This document shows positions 24,701 through 38,599 of a DNA stretch of 64,000 nt, in pieces (position 1 is the first letter of the stretch; each line of letters begins with the position of its first letter). A program made the translations under genes and the position numbers. The stretch comes from Cygnus atratus (lineage: Eukaryota; Chordata; Aves; Anseriformes; Anatidae), in assembly GCF_013377495.2 (NCBI RefSeq), contig NC_066365.1, forward strand, positions 6,266,501 through 6,330,500, read 5' to 3'. Under the pieces are notes generated by a model. The model did no database searches. It was given only the letters and a program-made list of their open reading frames with translations, and was not told the origin of the DNA.

Positions 24701-25814
24701 CTAAATTGATGTCAGCACAGTTCCTCAGGACAGTAATGATTACCCATATAATTGAGGACTTCCGACTCAGCAGTGTTAATAAAAGAGAAGTATACTGTGA
24801 CATTTCTTTCTTTAAGGTGTTGTCTTTAATTTTATGCTTCTCTGGGCTCAATTCCTCAAAATTTGAGTTTCAGGGAGAGGATATTTTATGTGAAGAACAA
24901 ACTAAATTGCTATAAATGCTCATATTATTTATAAATTGGTACCATTCCCCTCAGAAACTCAAATAAGTAGCACCTGGAATAGGTAAGCCTGCTGTTTTCT
25001 GTACTGTACCAGCCAACTCACCAAGACCACAGGACACTTGGAGTCTGACATCTGATGGTGACAAATATCCAGCCTAAACTGGCAGAAAATTTCTGTGCCA
25101 TCAAAGGCTTCAGACTCTGAATCCTCATTCAAATGAATGAGTCACAACTTTTTGATGATTTCTTCCTAGACTGCAATTCTTAATTAAGTCATGACACTGC
25201 TGTAATTATATTTTTGTGGTTACATGGTCTTAGTTACCCAGATTTTGCATTTATCCTGTTTCATTGTGCAATGTGTAGGAGTACTAAAATCGAAGAGAAG
25301 ATGAATTATATTTTCAGTCTTTAACCATTAAAAAAATTGGTCAGCCTTCTGTTTTACTGAGTCAAAGGTAACAACCCAAGCAACAAATAACTTGGGTCAT
25401 TCATTCACACTAAATGCTTAACTTAAATTTAAGCTACTGCTATTGCCAAAAAGGTATCTCCTACTTTTAAATACCCCTTCTGGCAGGGCTATTTCTGCAG
25501 GCGTCTTCTGAAGAGGTTATTAGAGAACTGATTAGATTTAAAAATAAAACGATTCTAGCAGATTCTTTTTTTCCTTCAAAGACACGACAAGATTGAATCA
25601 TTGTGGAAAGATCAGTTCCATTACTGAGCAGGTGATGGAAGAGAGGCAAGAACAAAAGCCACGGAGCAGCAGATGCAGGGTTAAGTCCACTTTAGCACTG
25701 TTGTCAAAGCTCCAGTTGCAACCCCAGACCAATGGTGCCAGATGTCAGCCTGGGACAGCCGTCTGAATCTTCTCACAGTTACACACTATGCTTCCACTAC
25801 ATCCCAAGGATCAT
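21708..25814. other. Non-coding stretch, no genes seen
   Basis: Unique-looking AT-rich DNA up to the CR1 insertion. Open frames up to 98 codons (22379-22675 on the + strand) lack splice context and resemble no family I know. Confidence 0.55.
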
Positions 25815-27710
25815 CTCAGAGAGTTGTGGCTCAAGCTTAGGAGAAAAAGGAGGGTTTATAATCTTTGGAAAAGAGGGCGGGCTACTCAAGAGGACTATAA
25901 GGATGTTGCGAGGCTGTGCAGGGATAAAATTAGAAAGGCCAAAGCTCATCTGGAGCTCAATCTGGCTACTGCCGTTAAAGATAACAAAAAAAGTTTTTAC
26001 AAATACATCAACACAAAAAGGAGGACTAAGGAGAATCTCCATCCTTTACTGGATGCAGGGGGAAACTTAGTTACAAAAGATGAGGAAAAGGCTGAGGTAC
26101 TCAATGCCCTCTTTGCCTCAGTCTTTAGCGGCAAGGCCAGTTGTTCTCTGGATACCCGGTACCCTGAGCTGGTGGAAGGGGATGGGGAGCAGGATGTGGC
26201 CCTCACTATCCACGAGGAAATGGTTGGCGACCTGCTACAGCACTTGGATGTACGCAAGTCGATGGGGCCAGATGGGATCCACCCGAGGGTACTGAAAGAA
26301 CTGGCGGAGGAGCTGGCCAAGCCGCTTTCCATCATTTATTGGCAGTCCTGGCTATCGGGGGAGGTCCCAGTTGACTGGCGGCTAGTGAATGTGACGCCCA
26401 TCTACAAGAAGGGCCGGAGGGTAGACCCGGGGAACTATAGGCCTGTTAGTTTGACCTCAGTGCCAGGGAAGCTCATGGAGCAGATTATCTTGAGGGTCAT
26501 CACGCGGCACTTGAAGGGCAACCAGGCGATCAGGCCCAGTCAGCATGGGTTTATGAAAGGCAGGTCCTGCTTGACGAACCTGATCTCCTTCTATGACCAA
26601 GTGACGTGCCTGGTGGATGAGGGGAAGGCTGTGGATGTGATCTACCTTGACTTCAGTAAGGCTTTTGACACCGTTTCCCACAACATTCTCCTCAAGAAAC
26701 TGGCTGCTCGTGGCTTGGACTGGCGTACGCTTCGTTGGGTTAAAAACTGGCTGGATGGCCGGGCCCAAAGAGTTGTGGTGAATGGAGTCAAATCCAGCTG
26801 GAGGCCGGTTACTAGTGGAGTCCCCCAGGGCTCAGTGCTGGGGCCAGTCCTCTTTAATATCTTTATCGATGACCTGGACGAGGGGATCGAGTGCACCCTC
26901 AGTAAGTTTGCAGATGACACCAAGTTAGGTGCGTGTGTCAATCTGCTCGAGGGCAGGAAGGCTCTGCAGGAGGATCTGGATAGGCTGGACCGATGGGCTG
27001 AGGTCAACTGTATGAAGTTCAACAAGGCCAAGTGCCGGGTCCTGCACCTGGGGCGCAACAACCCCAAGCAGAGCTACAGGCTGGGAGATGAGTGGTTGGA
27101 AAGCTGCCTGGCCGAGAAGGACCTGGGAGTATTGGTTGATAGTCGGCTGAATATGAGCCAGCAGTGTGCTCAGGTGGCCAAGAAGGCCAATAGCATCCTT
27201 GCTTCTGTAAGAAGCAGCATGGCCAGCAGGTCTAGGGAGGTGATTGTCCCCCTGTACTCGGCTCTGGTGAGGCCGCACCTCAAGTACTGCATTCAGTTTT
27301 GGGCCCCTCACTACAAGAAGGACGTGGAGGTGCTTGAGAGAGTCCAGAGAAGGGCAACGAAGCTGGTGAGGGGTCTGGAGAACAAGTCTTACGAGGAGCG
27401 GCTGAGGGAACTGGGGTTGTTTAGCCTGGAGAAGAGGAGGCTCAGGGGCGACCTCATCGCTCTCTACAGGTACCTTAAAGGAGGCTGTAGCGAGGTGGGG
27501 GTTGGTCTATTCTCCCACGTGCCTGGTGACAGGACGAGGGGGAAAGGGCTAAAGTTGCGCCAGGGGAGGTTTAGGTTGGATATTAGGAAGAACTTCTTTA
27601 CTGAAAGGGTTGTTAGGCATTGGAATGGGCTGCCCAGGGAAGTGGTTGAGTCGCCATCCCTGGAGGTCTTTAAAAGACGTTTAGATGTAGTCCTTAGTGA
27701 TATGGTTTAG
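25788..27710 (+). CDS. CR1 ORF2 fragment: reverse transcriptase, 640 open codons
   Basis: The frame is open from 25788 to TAG at 27708-27710. Its first ten or so codons are flanking DNA, not CR1. Reverse-transcriptase landmarks in order are KSMGPDGIHP (about residues 157-166), NYRPVSL (216-222), HGFMKGRS (253-260), YLDFSKAFDTV with the first catalytic Asp (286-296), GVPQGSVLGP (344-353) and FADD with the catalytic Asp pair (374-377). The conserved CR1 C-terminus follows, including the YSALVRPHL...YC segment and the LEVFKRRLDV end. There is no stop or frameshift, so the insertion is fairly young. The apurinic-type endonuclease domain that normally precedes the RT is absent and there is no CR1 promoter, so the copy should not be able to move by itself. 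It is not a host gene. Confidence 0.93.
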   Translation: MLPLHPKDHLRELWLKLRRKRRVYNLWKRGRATQEDYKDVARLCRDKIRKAKAHLELNLATAVKDNKKSFYKYINTKRRTKENLHPLLDAGGNLVTKDEEKAEVLNALFASVFSGKASCSLDTRYPELVEGDGEQDVALTIHEEMVGDLLQHLDVRKSMGPDGIHPRVLKELAEELAKPLSIIYWQSWLSGEVPVDWRLVNVTPIYKKGRRVDPGNYRPVSLTSVPGKLMEQIILRVITRHLKGNQAIRPSQHGFMKGRSCLTNLISFYDQVTCLVDEGKAVDVIYLDFSKAFDTVSHNILLKKLAARGLDWRTLRWVKNWLDGRAQRVVVNGVKSSWRPVTSGVPQGSVLGPVLFNIFIDDLDEGIECTLSKFADDTKLGACVNLLEGRKALQEDLDRLDRWAEVNCMKFNKAKCRVLHLGRNNPKQSYRLGDEWLESCLAEKDLGVLVDSRLNMSQQCAQVAKKANSILASVRSSMASRSREVIVPLYSALVRPHLKYCIQFWAPHYKKDVEVLERVQRRATKLVRGLENKSYEERLRELGLFSLEKRRLRGDLIALYRYLKGGCSEVGVGLFSHVPGDRTRGKGLKLRQGRFRLDIRKNFFTERVVRHWNGLPREVVESPSLEVFKRRLDVVLSDMV

Positions 27711-27797
27711 TGGAGGTCTTGTTAGTGTTAGGACAGAGGTTGGAACAGATGATCTTGGAGGTCTCTTCCAACCTAGACGATTCTGTGATTCTGTGAT
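25815..27797 (+). mobile_element. CR1 LINE, 5'-truncated, about 2 kb
   Basis: A chicken-repeat-1 non-LTR retrotransposon copy on the + strand. Homology begins around the RELWLKLRRKRR stretch, so the 5' UTR, ORF1 and the endonuclease half of ORF2 are missing, as is usual for target-primed insertion. It runs through the ORF2 stop at 27708-27710 and the typical avian CR1 3' UTR with TCTCTTCCAACCTAGA. It ends in two ATTCTGTG-type tail repeats near 27780-27797. No target duplication is obvious, which is usual for CR1. The GC content is much higher than in the flanks. Confidence 0.95.
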
Positions 27798-30700
27798 CTC
27801 CCTCCAGATTTTTCTTCAGGTAAACAGCAACATTTTTGAGAGATGAGAGACTGAAAAAGAAAACTCTCAAACCTAAAACTGATGTTTTCTGTAGTCAGTC
27901 AGTTGAGACTGCTTTCTTTTTTTTATACTTATTAAAATTGTTCCTTCTGTGTATTTCTCACATCTTCTGTAAATGAATTCCTACTTCAGGGGTTACTTTC
28001 TTCATTTTCAGTTTGGCAGGCTTTTTTTACAGTAATCAGTGAAAAAGACAACAAAGAAGAAGGGAATACTTGCAAGTTACTTAATTCACTGAATGAGTAG
28101 CTACCCCTGCTGTGACCATCATTCTGCAACTTTCTGGTCATGCATTTTTTCCTGAAAATCCATTTACTTTTTGAAATCAAAAGCTGGACTATTTTTAAAG
28201 CCAATTTGCTTTCTGCAAACAAATTCTGTTCATTTGCCTGCCCCAAAGGTAGCCCTGCATATGTAAAGCCCTCTCTGGCTTGTAATCAGGTGCAACTATT
28301 AACTCTCAGTTCAGCATCTGGCATCTACAAGGATTATTATACAGCTATGAGTACAGTGATAAGAAAAAATACCAGGTTTAGACCACAGGCAGGACTCCAC
28401 TGAGATAAAGAATGACAGGCCAGGAGCTAGCAGTGGAGAAATGGTAAAGCAGGTTGGGAAATGGGACTGGCATGGAGATCGCTGGATGAGTGGTACCACA
28501 TGAGTGTAGTATCTCAGAAATAATAAATCCTCAAGACTGCAGGAGGAATTGGCAGGAACAGACAGAGTAGCTGAGCAATGTTAAGAGACTGGACAAAAGT
28601 TTTTTGAGTTCTTAGAGCACAATAAAATTTGTGTTAACAGGCACTGAGGCTTTGCACTCCCTTGAGTTAATGTGGCAATCCACTTCTGCTGCCATCAATC
28701 ACATAAAATGGATGTATGGTGCTCCCATCTAGCATCAAACAAGGCTGACATTGCACAACCCGATCTAGATCGGCACTGTGCTGATACTGTAGTGGCAGAC
28801 AGTTTAAAAACTGTAGTATCATTTGCATATATACACAGCATTTTCACAGGCCATTGGGCTTCTCAAATTCCATCCTATTTTCTTTGAAAAGCAGTTTGGA
28901 AGATGGTGACACTCCTGAATTCCTTTAAACAAACATATTTGATACATTTCAGCACCCAATTGGGCCCGTGCCTGTGTTGGCTGTTTCCTTACATTCCTTC
29001 AGTAACTACTGTCCACGCTAAGACTTGGCCTGTTCCAGCTCCCTGCACATCCTGCCTATGTTTTCCTTCTCTGCTTCACAGCTTAGTTTCTGGATGACAG
29101 TCCCTAGAGAATCACAAAATTTTTTTATCTTCTATAACCTGATAGAAGTAATTACACTGCAGACTAATGCATGCTCAAGGAGTTGATGTTGCTACTTCAC
29201 TATTCTGAATGAATACAGATACTTACAGCAAAGACCGATGTTCAGCAATTTGTCTGGGAAAAGATTCTCAGAAAGGAAAATGGGAAAGACATTCCTGCAG
29301 ACGTCTCATGCATAATTCACAGGAGAAAACGTTATAAAGAATAAATAATTTCCATAACTTTGTTATGACCAATTTTCAAGAAAAATACATTTTCATAGAC
29401 TGAAAGAGCAGTGAGTTCTTTCTTGCTCTTTTTCCAGAACTCCCAGGCAAGTAACAGTCTGAAAGACAGAACAAATACATTATCTTGACAAAAGTTTTTG
29501 AAAACATGCTGTTTCCAAGCACAGCAGTAAAAAGCCAAAACTAAGTTGCAATGCTTTATCATTTGAATGATGAAAAAACAACTTCCACCAGGCTGGCAAA
29601 AGAGGTGAAATATTTCAGTCAAGGTTCTTAAGATAACTTCTGTTAATTATTATCAGATCTTCACATCTTCAGCACAAGAGATGTGATCTGCAATCAGGTT
29701 GAGTGCTCATCGTTCTAAGGGAAGGAAGTAGGAAACACGGGTGTGAAGCAACAGTGAAAAAAAGGCTGTGAGGTAAAACAAGAGACATGGCTTCTTTTCC
29801 TACAGGAAATTAATACTAACCCCTGACACTGTAAAAATGAAGCCTGCCTTTAGACTCAAAGTATAGAACAGGGCTAGAGGATTAGCAGAAGAGTCAGCAT
29901 ACACAGAACCTTCACTAACAAATACTAACAGAATTATTTTGTTTCAACCAGTTGCTGCATCAAGCACTCCAGACAAAGGAGTAAAAGGTAATTAGAAAAG
30001 AGAAAAACAAAGAAAAACAAATACAAACCTCTTCCCTATAGACTACAGAAAAGCTTCTGGCAGAGAATCTGACAAAATTTCACATGAAATAATAGAATAG
30101 ACCAAAACTAGTAATTTCAAAAGAAAGATGCACCTTGAATGATGCACCTGTATCTACCTATAGTAGATATAAGGTTAGTGACACCAGTTCTTGTCTGCAT
30201 GTTGTAATATTAAAAAGCCCTCTTGTGAGTGATGCTTTTAATATGCTGTTCACTTTTCCTCTTTCCATCAGCAGGATCAAAGAAAGGTTAAAGGTATCAG
30301 GAGAAGAAAAATCTAGTATATATGATCAATATATTTGCCATCTCCTAATCATCAAATTTAGAAGTGTTACAAATGTTGGATAGAAAACCTCTGCACTAGG
30401 TTCTTTAAAGAAAAAACAATTTAAATAATCAGGAAACTCTGATATGCTTCCCAGAGTGTCACATTGTTTGGGCTCAGCTCTGTTGCAGGAATATAAGTAT
30501 AAAGCTTGTCTTGGGAGTATATCATTCCTTTGTCCTTAGAAGGGACAACACTGAGTTATTAAAATAGCTAAATAGATAATCCAAATTAGTAACTTGAATA
30601 CATTTTTTTTTGGAGAAACATAAACAATATATTGGGATTTTTTTTTCCCGTGTAAAACGTTGTAAATACTTAACTATGGATACTTTCTACAATCAAAATG

Positions 30701-33700
30701 TTCAGATTTTCTGAATTAAAGGTTAAGAATGTATTTTGTCTAATAGGCCTTGCTTTCTCAGGGCTGTTATTAAACACCATCTATTTGAGCATGATCCATA
30801 TTGTCTGGTTTTGAGGGGGGTGGAGTCCAAGCTTTCTGATGCAATTTAAGACTTCTGAGGCAATACACTTCATATTTATCAGGCATTCTTTAATTAGAGT
30901 AGCAATTATTAAAATACACTCCAAAGTAAAACAAAGCTTAAGGCTCAAATGGAGAACATACAGATATAATCTGACACAAAAAGAATGCTTTATACATCAA
31001 TACGTAAACTGATATCCCACTTTAGTGTGCTTTAATTCTGTTTTTTGTACGTTTTAGTCCTTTAACTTTTTAATCCACAGTCTTCTGACTTTTTCGTAAG
31101 TTAGTCATTTTATAACATTAGTTAAGTCATAAATCTTTTTTTCAGTCTGGAATACCAGACCTGGCAAAAAGCTATGCCTGTAAGTCTTCTGGTGAATTAT
31201 CTTTCAATAATTACTGATTTCATCAGATCTTGTTGTTCCCATCTTTTCTAATGAGCAATGAAAAACCAGTAAGAACCAAAACAGGGCACTGTCACAGGAA
31301 AAAATGTCTCAACAGCAACCTAAACTATCAGTCATTTTAGCTCTTTATACACCACCCAGGAGAGGCAAACAATGAACTACTGCCACAACAGAAATTAAGT
31401 TTAATCTTACAGTTTGTCCTCTAGAGCTGCTGTGGCATGTGATGGAGCTCTGTTAACTGGTGGTCAGCACTGGCAGGAGTGCCCAGGCAAGGGTTCTTCC
31501 AGAATGCATGCTCATCAGCACCAGCTCCATGTTATCCTCCATCTAAATTCATGTAAAGAACACTTTAAAATAAAGATTACTTTTGCCAGAGCCTCTGCTG
31601 GTGTATATGACCAACCTGGTAATACATATTTGGATATATGAGCACGTCATAATTTACGGGTGTAATACACACATGTACACACTACTCCTGAATTAGGGAC
31701 TTGAAATATTTCCATTTTCATCTCTGCAATTTTTCCAGTAACACACTGGAGGAATTTGCCGTCATGTCACAGGCAAATGCATCAAAGTCACATTCATCAA
31801 AAAGTCTGCAAAGCCTATGCAGGAGTATTGCAAAATCTATTTTGTTTCACCTCCTAAGAAACAAACATTCAACATATATTCAGACAAAACAGCTATACAC
31901 ACTGCACTGGGGAAAAGCTGAATAGCCTTATGTCCGTTGAAGTGAAAATTATACACAGCTGAGGAAAAAGGGTGAAAATGCAAATAGTGATCAAAAATCA
32001 AAAAGAAATATTGGTCTGAACTACTGAAAATACTGAGATGGAATTAAGGACAGTCTTGAAAATGAGCAGGAAGAGAGAAGAACAAACAATACAAATCTAG
32101 TTCCCAAAAGGCTTGATAAATTCTGAAATATTTATTGCCCTACAACAGAGAACATCTAATAACCAGAGGGAAGTCATGAAGAGAGACAATCACTACACTC
32201 AAAAAAATGTGAATAGTACAAGAACTGTTTCCTCTTTTCATGTCTGTGTTTGCCTCTTTTCATCAATTTCTCTTGATAGAAAGAAGATGGAACTTTTGAC
32301 ACATCTGGATATTTTCTTTTTAATTGAGCAGAGCAAATTTAAGCTAAACTTTTAGAGAAATACTATTGAATGACCATTCTGATCAAAATAACTTTCATAA
32401 ATTTGTCATTTCACCTCTCACTCTAGAGTGACTAATTTTATTTTGCTTCAAAGTGTCCGAATTGTAAGTGAATTCCACGAGAACAGTTTAAAACCACTGA
32501 GAATGTACAGGTTTTATAAAATTCTGTCATTAGAATTAATATAATAGGAATACAATTGTAAAGTAAAGCACTAGCCCAACAGTATCAAAATGTTGAAAGC
32601 AAAAGAACATGAGAACATGTTAGATAGATGATTTCTGAAATTTTCTGTTTAAAAAAAAAAAATGGAGCCAAATCCTGAGCAGATTAAATGCTAAATTAAG
32701 CCCATAGATCTGTGTCTGTGTTTGTTTTTCCAGTCATGCAATTTACTAAGTTTTACGATTAGTTTTCTGACAACGTAATCAAGCCTCTCTGCTTCCCCAC
32801 TTAACCGTCAGTTCCACCAGTATAATCTGCAAAACCTTTTCTGCATAAAGAGCCACTCATTGCTGATGCAACCAGAAAGAGCAGGATCTTTTTTGGTTTT
32901 ACCAGAATAGAAAAGCTGGGTGCAGAATCCAAAGGTTCTGCTTTAACACTTTGCTACTGAAATACTGCTAGGCAGGCTGTGAAATACATGAGCAAGTTAC
33001 CATAAGGTAAAAACTTGCCACGTGTCAGATGATCCATCTAGAATGTATGCCTTTGTGCATCTATTTAGCTTTCAGCAACAGAAAAATAGTTTAAATTAGA
33101 TTCTCCTACAATGAAAAAGGCTAGAGCACTCTGTTGGTGATCCCTGCAGCATCACTGAAATGTGAAGATAAGCAGCATTCCATTGTACAAGAAATTCCAG
33201 CAGTTTTCTGAAAAGAAAGCCTAATAAATTCTTTCTGCATCCCCACAGCTCCAGTAAAAAACAGAGGCTATTCATCAAGCCCCTCTGAATTAAATGTAAT
33301 CAAACCTTCCTCCTTCATTATTATTTGAATTAATAACTGATAATTTTCCCTCTGTTTGTTGTACCTTCTTTGTTTTCCAATGGAAATAATTGAGATTTTA
33401 TGCCTTCATTGAAGACCATTAAGACAGACTTGATGTCAGGAATGGTAAATTCTTATTTACAGACTGAAGACTCTTGCTGTTAAGCTGCTGTGAGGTCCCT
33501 ATACTCCTTTGCTGCTTTTTAACATGAGTATCCAGGACTCCCGCATTTCAAACTAATGCTGCAACTTCCAAAAATACTCATGGGTACGTGAATTGATGCA
33601 TAGGCGACTCATAATGCTACTTAAGCATTTTTACTTGGATCAGGAGTTTGCTTTTGAAACAAACCTCTTTGTCATTCCACTCCTACCAACCACTCCAGAC

Positions 33701-36700
33701 GGTCTCAGTTTCATCTCCTAGATGAGACGAACCCAAAGATGTGCTCCAATGGTTAATGGACATTCCTTCAACGGGACTAGATAAAACTACCCCAAAGTGC
33801 TACTTAAAAACAAAGTGTGAATGTCAGATGCACCAGCAATGTGCATGCATGTACAGATCTGCTCCTCTTGCTAATGCAGAGGAACAATGTCTGCTGAATG
33901 GCAGTCTGCGTCCTTAAAACACTGACCACTATTGCCTTAAATTTCTTCTGTCTACAAAATTATCTATCATCTGGCCTTTGCATAAGTTATGCAACTGAAA
34001 ATAACTTCACGTTCAGCTTATATACAATTTGCTGATAAATCCAGGCACTTTCTGGAAGAACTGTGCTCCTGACAAAGGAGTATTGAACAGCCATTTAAAA
34101 GTTTTGGACTGTGTATCTTTGTATCCAATTACAGTAAATCATATACTGCCTATGGGCATCTCACAACAGTTTTACATGGCCTCATTTGAGGTGTTTATGG
34201 AGCCCAAAACATCAGATGGCAAATTAAATGTAGTTCAAGAGGATCAGAAAGATATTTGTACCTTTTGAGAGTCAACTTTGTGGTGGAAAGGGTTTTTATT
34301 TCTATAGACAAAGTTGTAGAAAAGTTGCAATTAAAAGGTTATCCAAGACAAATATCTATTCAAGGAAAAGTAGATTTTAGAGTCGCTACAGGCATGGTAC
34401 TTTGAAATATTTTACAGATTAGACGAATATTGCCAGGGATTCAGGCAAACAGACCACAAAATCTTCTCCTGAAAAATGTTTTTTTTTAAAAAAATGTACA
34501 CTGAAAACTCTTCATAGTACATAGTAAATAATGAGCTTCCTGGTCCAGCATGTGAACGTTACATACTGGCCTTTGAAGCCAGGGATGAATGCTATCCCCC
34601 CAAAAAGTAATTCTACTAACATGAAACACTTCATTACATTATGCTGATCTCTACTTAGTTTTTAATATTAAAATGCCAAACCAAGTCATTTGCAGATATT
34701 TCCCACATCATTTTGATAAGTAAGGCACATTTTGCTGTAACGTCAGCTGGTTTTGACTCAACAGGTTTATGGTAAGAGTTACTACAGGTGTCAGTGACAG
34801 TTAAATCAAATGTTCCAACATTAGCAAAAGCAAATTTTCCTTCTGAAAGAAAATAACGTTGCCTTTATTATCCACATTTTTCATTTCATACCACAAGACT
34901 GTGACCTGATTAATAAAAGTAACACTTTCTACATCCAACCTAGTGCTTCGGAACCAGAACGTTGTCGCCAGTGCAATGACAACAGAGAGCAGGAGGAGCT
35001 CTCCAGAGCCCTTTTTTGTCTGCACGGAGAATGGCTGAGGAAGGAAATGCATTTCCGCAATGGTGTCACGCTAAACTTCAGCATGGGGTTGGCTGGAAAG
35101 ATTCACAAACAAAACACCTTATTCCATCACATGTTCAGAGGAACTCAAAAGATGTTTTTCCCCTCACTTAGCTAATGGAAATTTGTGTTTTGCAATGTAA
35201 CCATATTCTGACACCTGTTTTACAACTATGTGTAGTTCCACCTCCCTGTGATAAAAATAATTAAAGGCTAGAGCAAAGAAAAGAACGGGGAGGCTATGCT
35301 GGCTGCCTGGGCCATAACTCACCTTGCAGGCAAATCCTGGACCAGAGCACCTATATGCTGCCCCCCCCACAACGTCCATAGATTTGGTGAAGGAACATGC
35401 AACGCAGGGTACTTTGAATTGGGAAATCAGAAGGAAAGTTATACCCCCTTTTCAGTTTATTATACGGCTTGTAAAAGTACTAGAAGCAGCTAGCTTTGCC
35501 TTTTATGCACCCATACGTTCGTTATCTTTACTTGCCATGCCACACCTAAGACGAGATCACACGACTAAAATGGGGAACCAGGTTCTCCAGATTTTGTCAG
35601 CTCCCCTTCTCACTTGGAGCACAACAAATAATAACCACTTCTGAAGAAACAGAAGCTCTCAGAATCACAAAAGATAAGCAATCAGCTGTAAAGAATTGCA
35701 ATAGAACTTTTGAGGTTTATCCTTCCTCTGAAACCATACAAAAGAACTAAATCTGCCTCTAACTGGAAGAGATAAAATCTACTGTGCATCCAAGACTTTA
35801 TGCAAACTGATTCATTTCTGTGAGCCAGAAAACAACAAACACACACATTCTGAATAGTTATTCCACCACCAGAAACTATTCCACTGGGACAAATACTATT
35901 GATAAAAGCACTCTCTTCAAATCTGCAAAACCATAAATACATTTATCCAACTGTTGAGCAGCAGTTATAAAGTTTGAGCCTGTCATTAAATACCTCCTGC
36001 TGGCACTTCCTCTCCTCTTCTTCCAGAGATACCACCTCAAAAAGTAAAATAGACCTGGAATATGCATGGTACCCCTTATTTTCTTCCTTAGTCTCCTCTG
36101 CCTCCCTTGCTCTCCATTTATTAGAACAAAATGCAAAATAGAACTACAACGGCAACATTTTTTTTTCCTCATTAACCAAGACCTCAGGTCTTCATTCTAG
36201 CTTTTGGGATTTGACAAAATTCTTTTCTGCCTATCTGGAAATGGCAGATATTAAACTAGTCATGCATTTAATCCAGGCAGGAAGTATCCTGATAATGTGC
36301 TTGCTGGTCTCATAGTATCTTCATAAGGAGTGGAGCATTCCCAACTCTGATTGATTTTAGTAGAAACTGAAGATGGAACACAAGTATTAAAAAGTGTTTA
36401 TTTGGAATTTCATAGCTGTCACAGCTGCAGACTTTTATGAGCTTTGAAATTGCCTCAGTGTTCATTCAGCTACAGCAAAAGACTGAACTGGTGACGGACA
36501 AATCTCAGACTTGTGATAGCATTTACTGGATACTGAAGATCAAAAGAACCACAAGTTGAACACAGAGTAAGTAGGGTTTAAAAAAAAAAAAAGTAAATGC
36601 ACATGTAGTACATCTGGGAAATATGTAGCATCGCACTGGTGTTCTTACACAGGTATTAAGAAATCTTAGGAAATTACTAGGATTGACATATTCAGGTTCT

Positions 36701-38599
36701 GCTCCTGTGCCCTCAAAATCTTTAAATAGGTCTGTGATAAAACAGAGTTGCCAAGGTGAACATTTGATCTCTGTTGGCTCCTCACTCCATTTTCACTTCT
36801 AAACTGTGAAAATATTTGAGAGTTGCCAGCCCTGTTCATCAGTGTATAATACCTGAAAAGCAGCACACTGTCTAAAAGCAGTCTGTTGCAAGAACTACTT
36901 GCTTCCCCCAAAAAGAGTCCTTGGCAGGAGGTTCATCATTGCCTCTGCGGTTTGAAACACATCCACCTCCACAGCCAGGTGATCTGCTCCAAAACCTTTC
37001 AATAGAGCACCTGTTGTTGCAAAACTGTACTTCAGCCTCATGAAAATAGAGATCATCTTCAGATAACATGGTCACATCACACAAAAACCATCCTCACGTC
37101 ACCCTCAGAAATAACAAAGAGGCGCCTCTGTAGACACACCTTTATAGGATTCCGTGAATGCGAGATCTGGCCACAAAGCATATGCATCCAGCTAAAGTTT
37201 GCAAGGTTCTAGATAGAACATAAACATAGTGCAACTTCTTGTTTGTAGTACGTTAAAATTCCAGCAAATTTCCACTTAGTTATAACCAAGCCAACATAAT
37301 GACAATCTGCCTTTCCTCTCCCATGCAAAGTATGGTTTTCTATCACACAAAAAAAATAATCTGTTGTTACACTGTATTGCCAATAATTACCTTACAGTCA
37401 CAAAATAGGAATACTTACATCTGATTAAGTGCCTCTGACCACTTTATGACTGCATCTCTTCAACAGCTTCCTCCGCACTCTCGGACAGTATAGCCATGCT
37501 TAGCAACATCCATCTCAAACATCTGTGGGTGCAGTCCTACCAGCCCATCTACCAGCATTAACCATTGCTACTGACAAACAACCATCAGCTTCCATACAAC
37601 TTAGCCATATGTAAGCACAGAAGGCTTCATAATGAACCAGCCTTCAGATTAGAACAGTATTTTCTAATGATTTTACTAAACATTTTGTCTTCCTTTTGTC
37701 TTATGTGTGATGCTCTCATTAAATATGCTTGTACTTAATATATCCATCTAAAATTGTATATTCTTTTAAATTTACAAGCTATCATTAGTCTGTTTCGATT
37801 TTAAGGAGCATACGATGCAAGAGTTATCCTAGCCTTTCTCATCAGAATCTTTTCCGCCCAATTCTCTTAGTGACTTGTGGCTTTGTCCACCTTAACAGAA
37901 AGCAAGACTCCAACACCTAGTTATAAAGGCAGTTTATCTACTAACCTTTTCTTTTATTAATAGAGGCTGGAAGTTGAATTATTTTAACAGATTAAGCTTA
38001 TTGTCAGTAGGAAGCATTCCTGCCTATACTACTAAAAACACTCCCAATGACCTGTTAAACTGCAACAATAAATCATGTAACACAACGCTATTCATAATCA
38101 TTAAGCTTTGTAGGGGAAGTTATTATGCAAGATGAAAATTGGTGCTGTTCTGGACTTCCCCTAAGCTACTGTAAGATCTGCCCCACCCAATGAAAATGCT
38201 AGGAAAATAAACAATAGCGCACAGTACATTTGGGGGTGTGGGATTTGACATATACCAATAAGTAGTCCTTAAAACACAAAGTTTTGTTTTAAACAGGCAA
38301 TTTCAGTACTAATCAAAAGCCTCTGCTTCTGATAATTTGACTAAGGGGGCTGCAAACAACAGAGCAAACATCAGCTTGTCTGTTCTAGCACCTTCTATTT
38401 GTAGGCTGGGAAACAACCAGAAGGTCTATCCCTCCACAAGCATTTCAGACAAGGGTTGATAAAGATGATGACTTCAGATTTCACCACTTGAGCTGGCAAA
38501 CTGAGAACTACTTACAACCGTGCTTCTGTCATGAGCTCTCAAGAACAGTGGAGTATTTGTGTCCCTCACAGTCGAACACTTCAGCACCACCTTTCTTCA
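27798..38599. other. Long non-coding stretch, no genes seen
   Basis: About 10.8 kb of AT-rich unique-looking DNA. No convincing exon, transposon or RNA gene is visible. Notable small items are a 14-bp perfect palindrome CCGATCTAGATCGG at 28760-28773, an A tract near 32650-32660, a T run followed by an A run near 34480-34495, and short CA runs. All open frames are below about 106 codons, and none has a recognisable domain. Confidence 0.55.

Noticed and set aside
28760..28773. 14-bp perfect palindrome CCGATCTAGATCGG
   Set aside because: Palindromes of this size are expected occasionally in 64 kb, and there is no associated structure.
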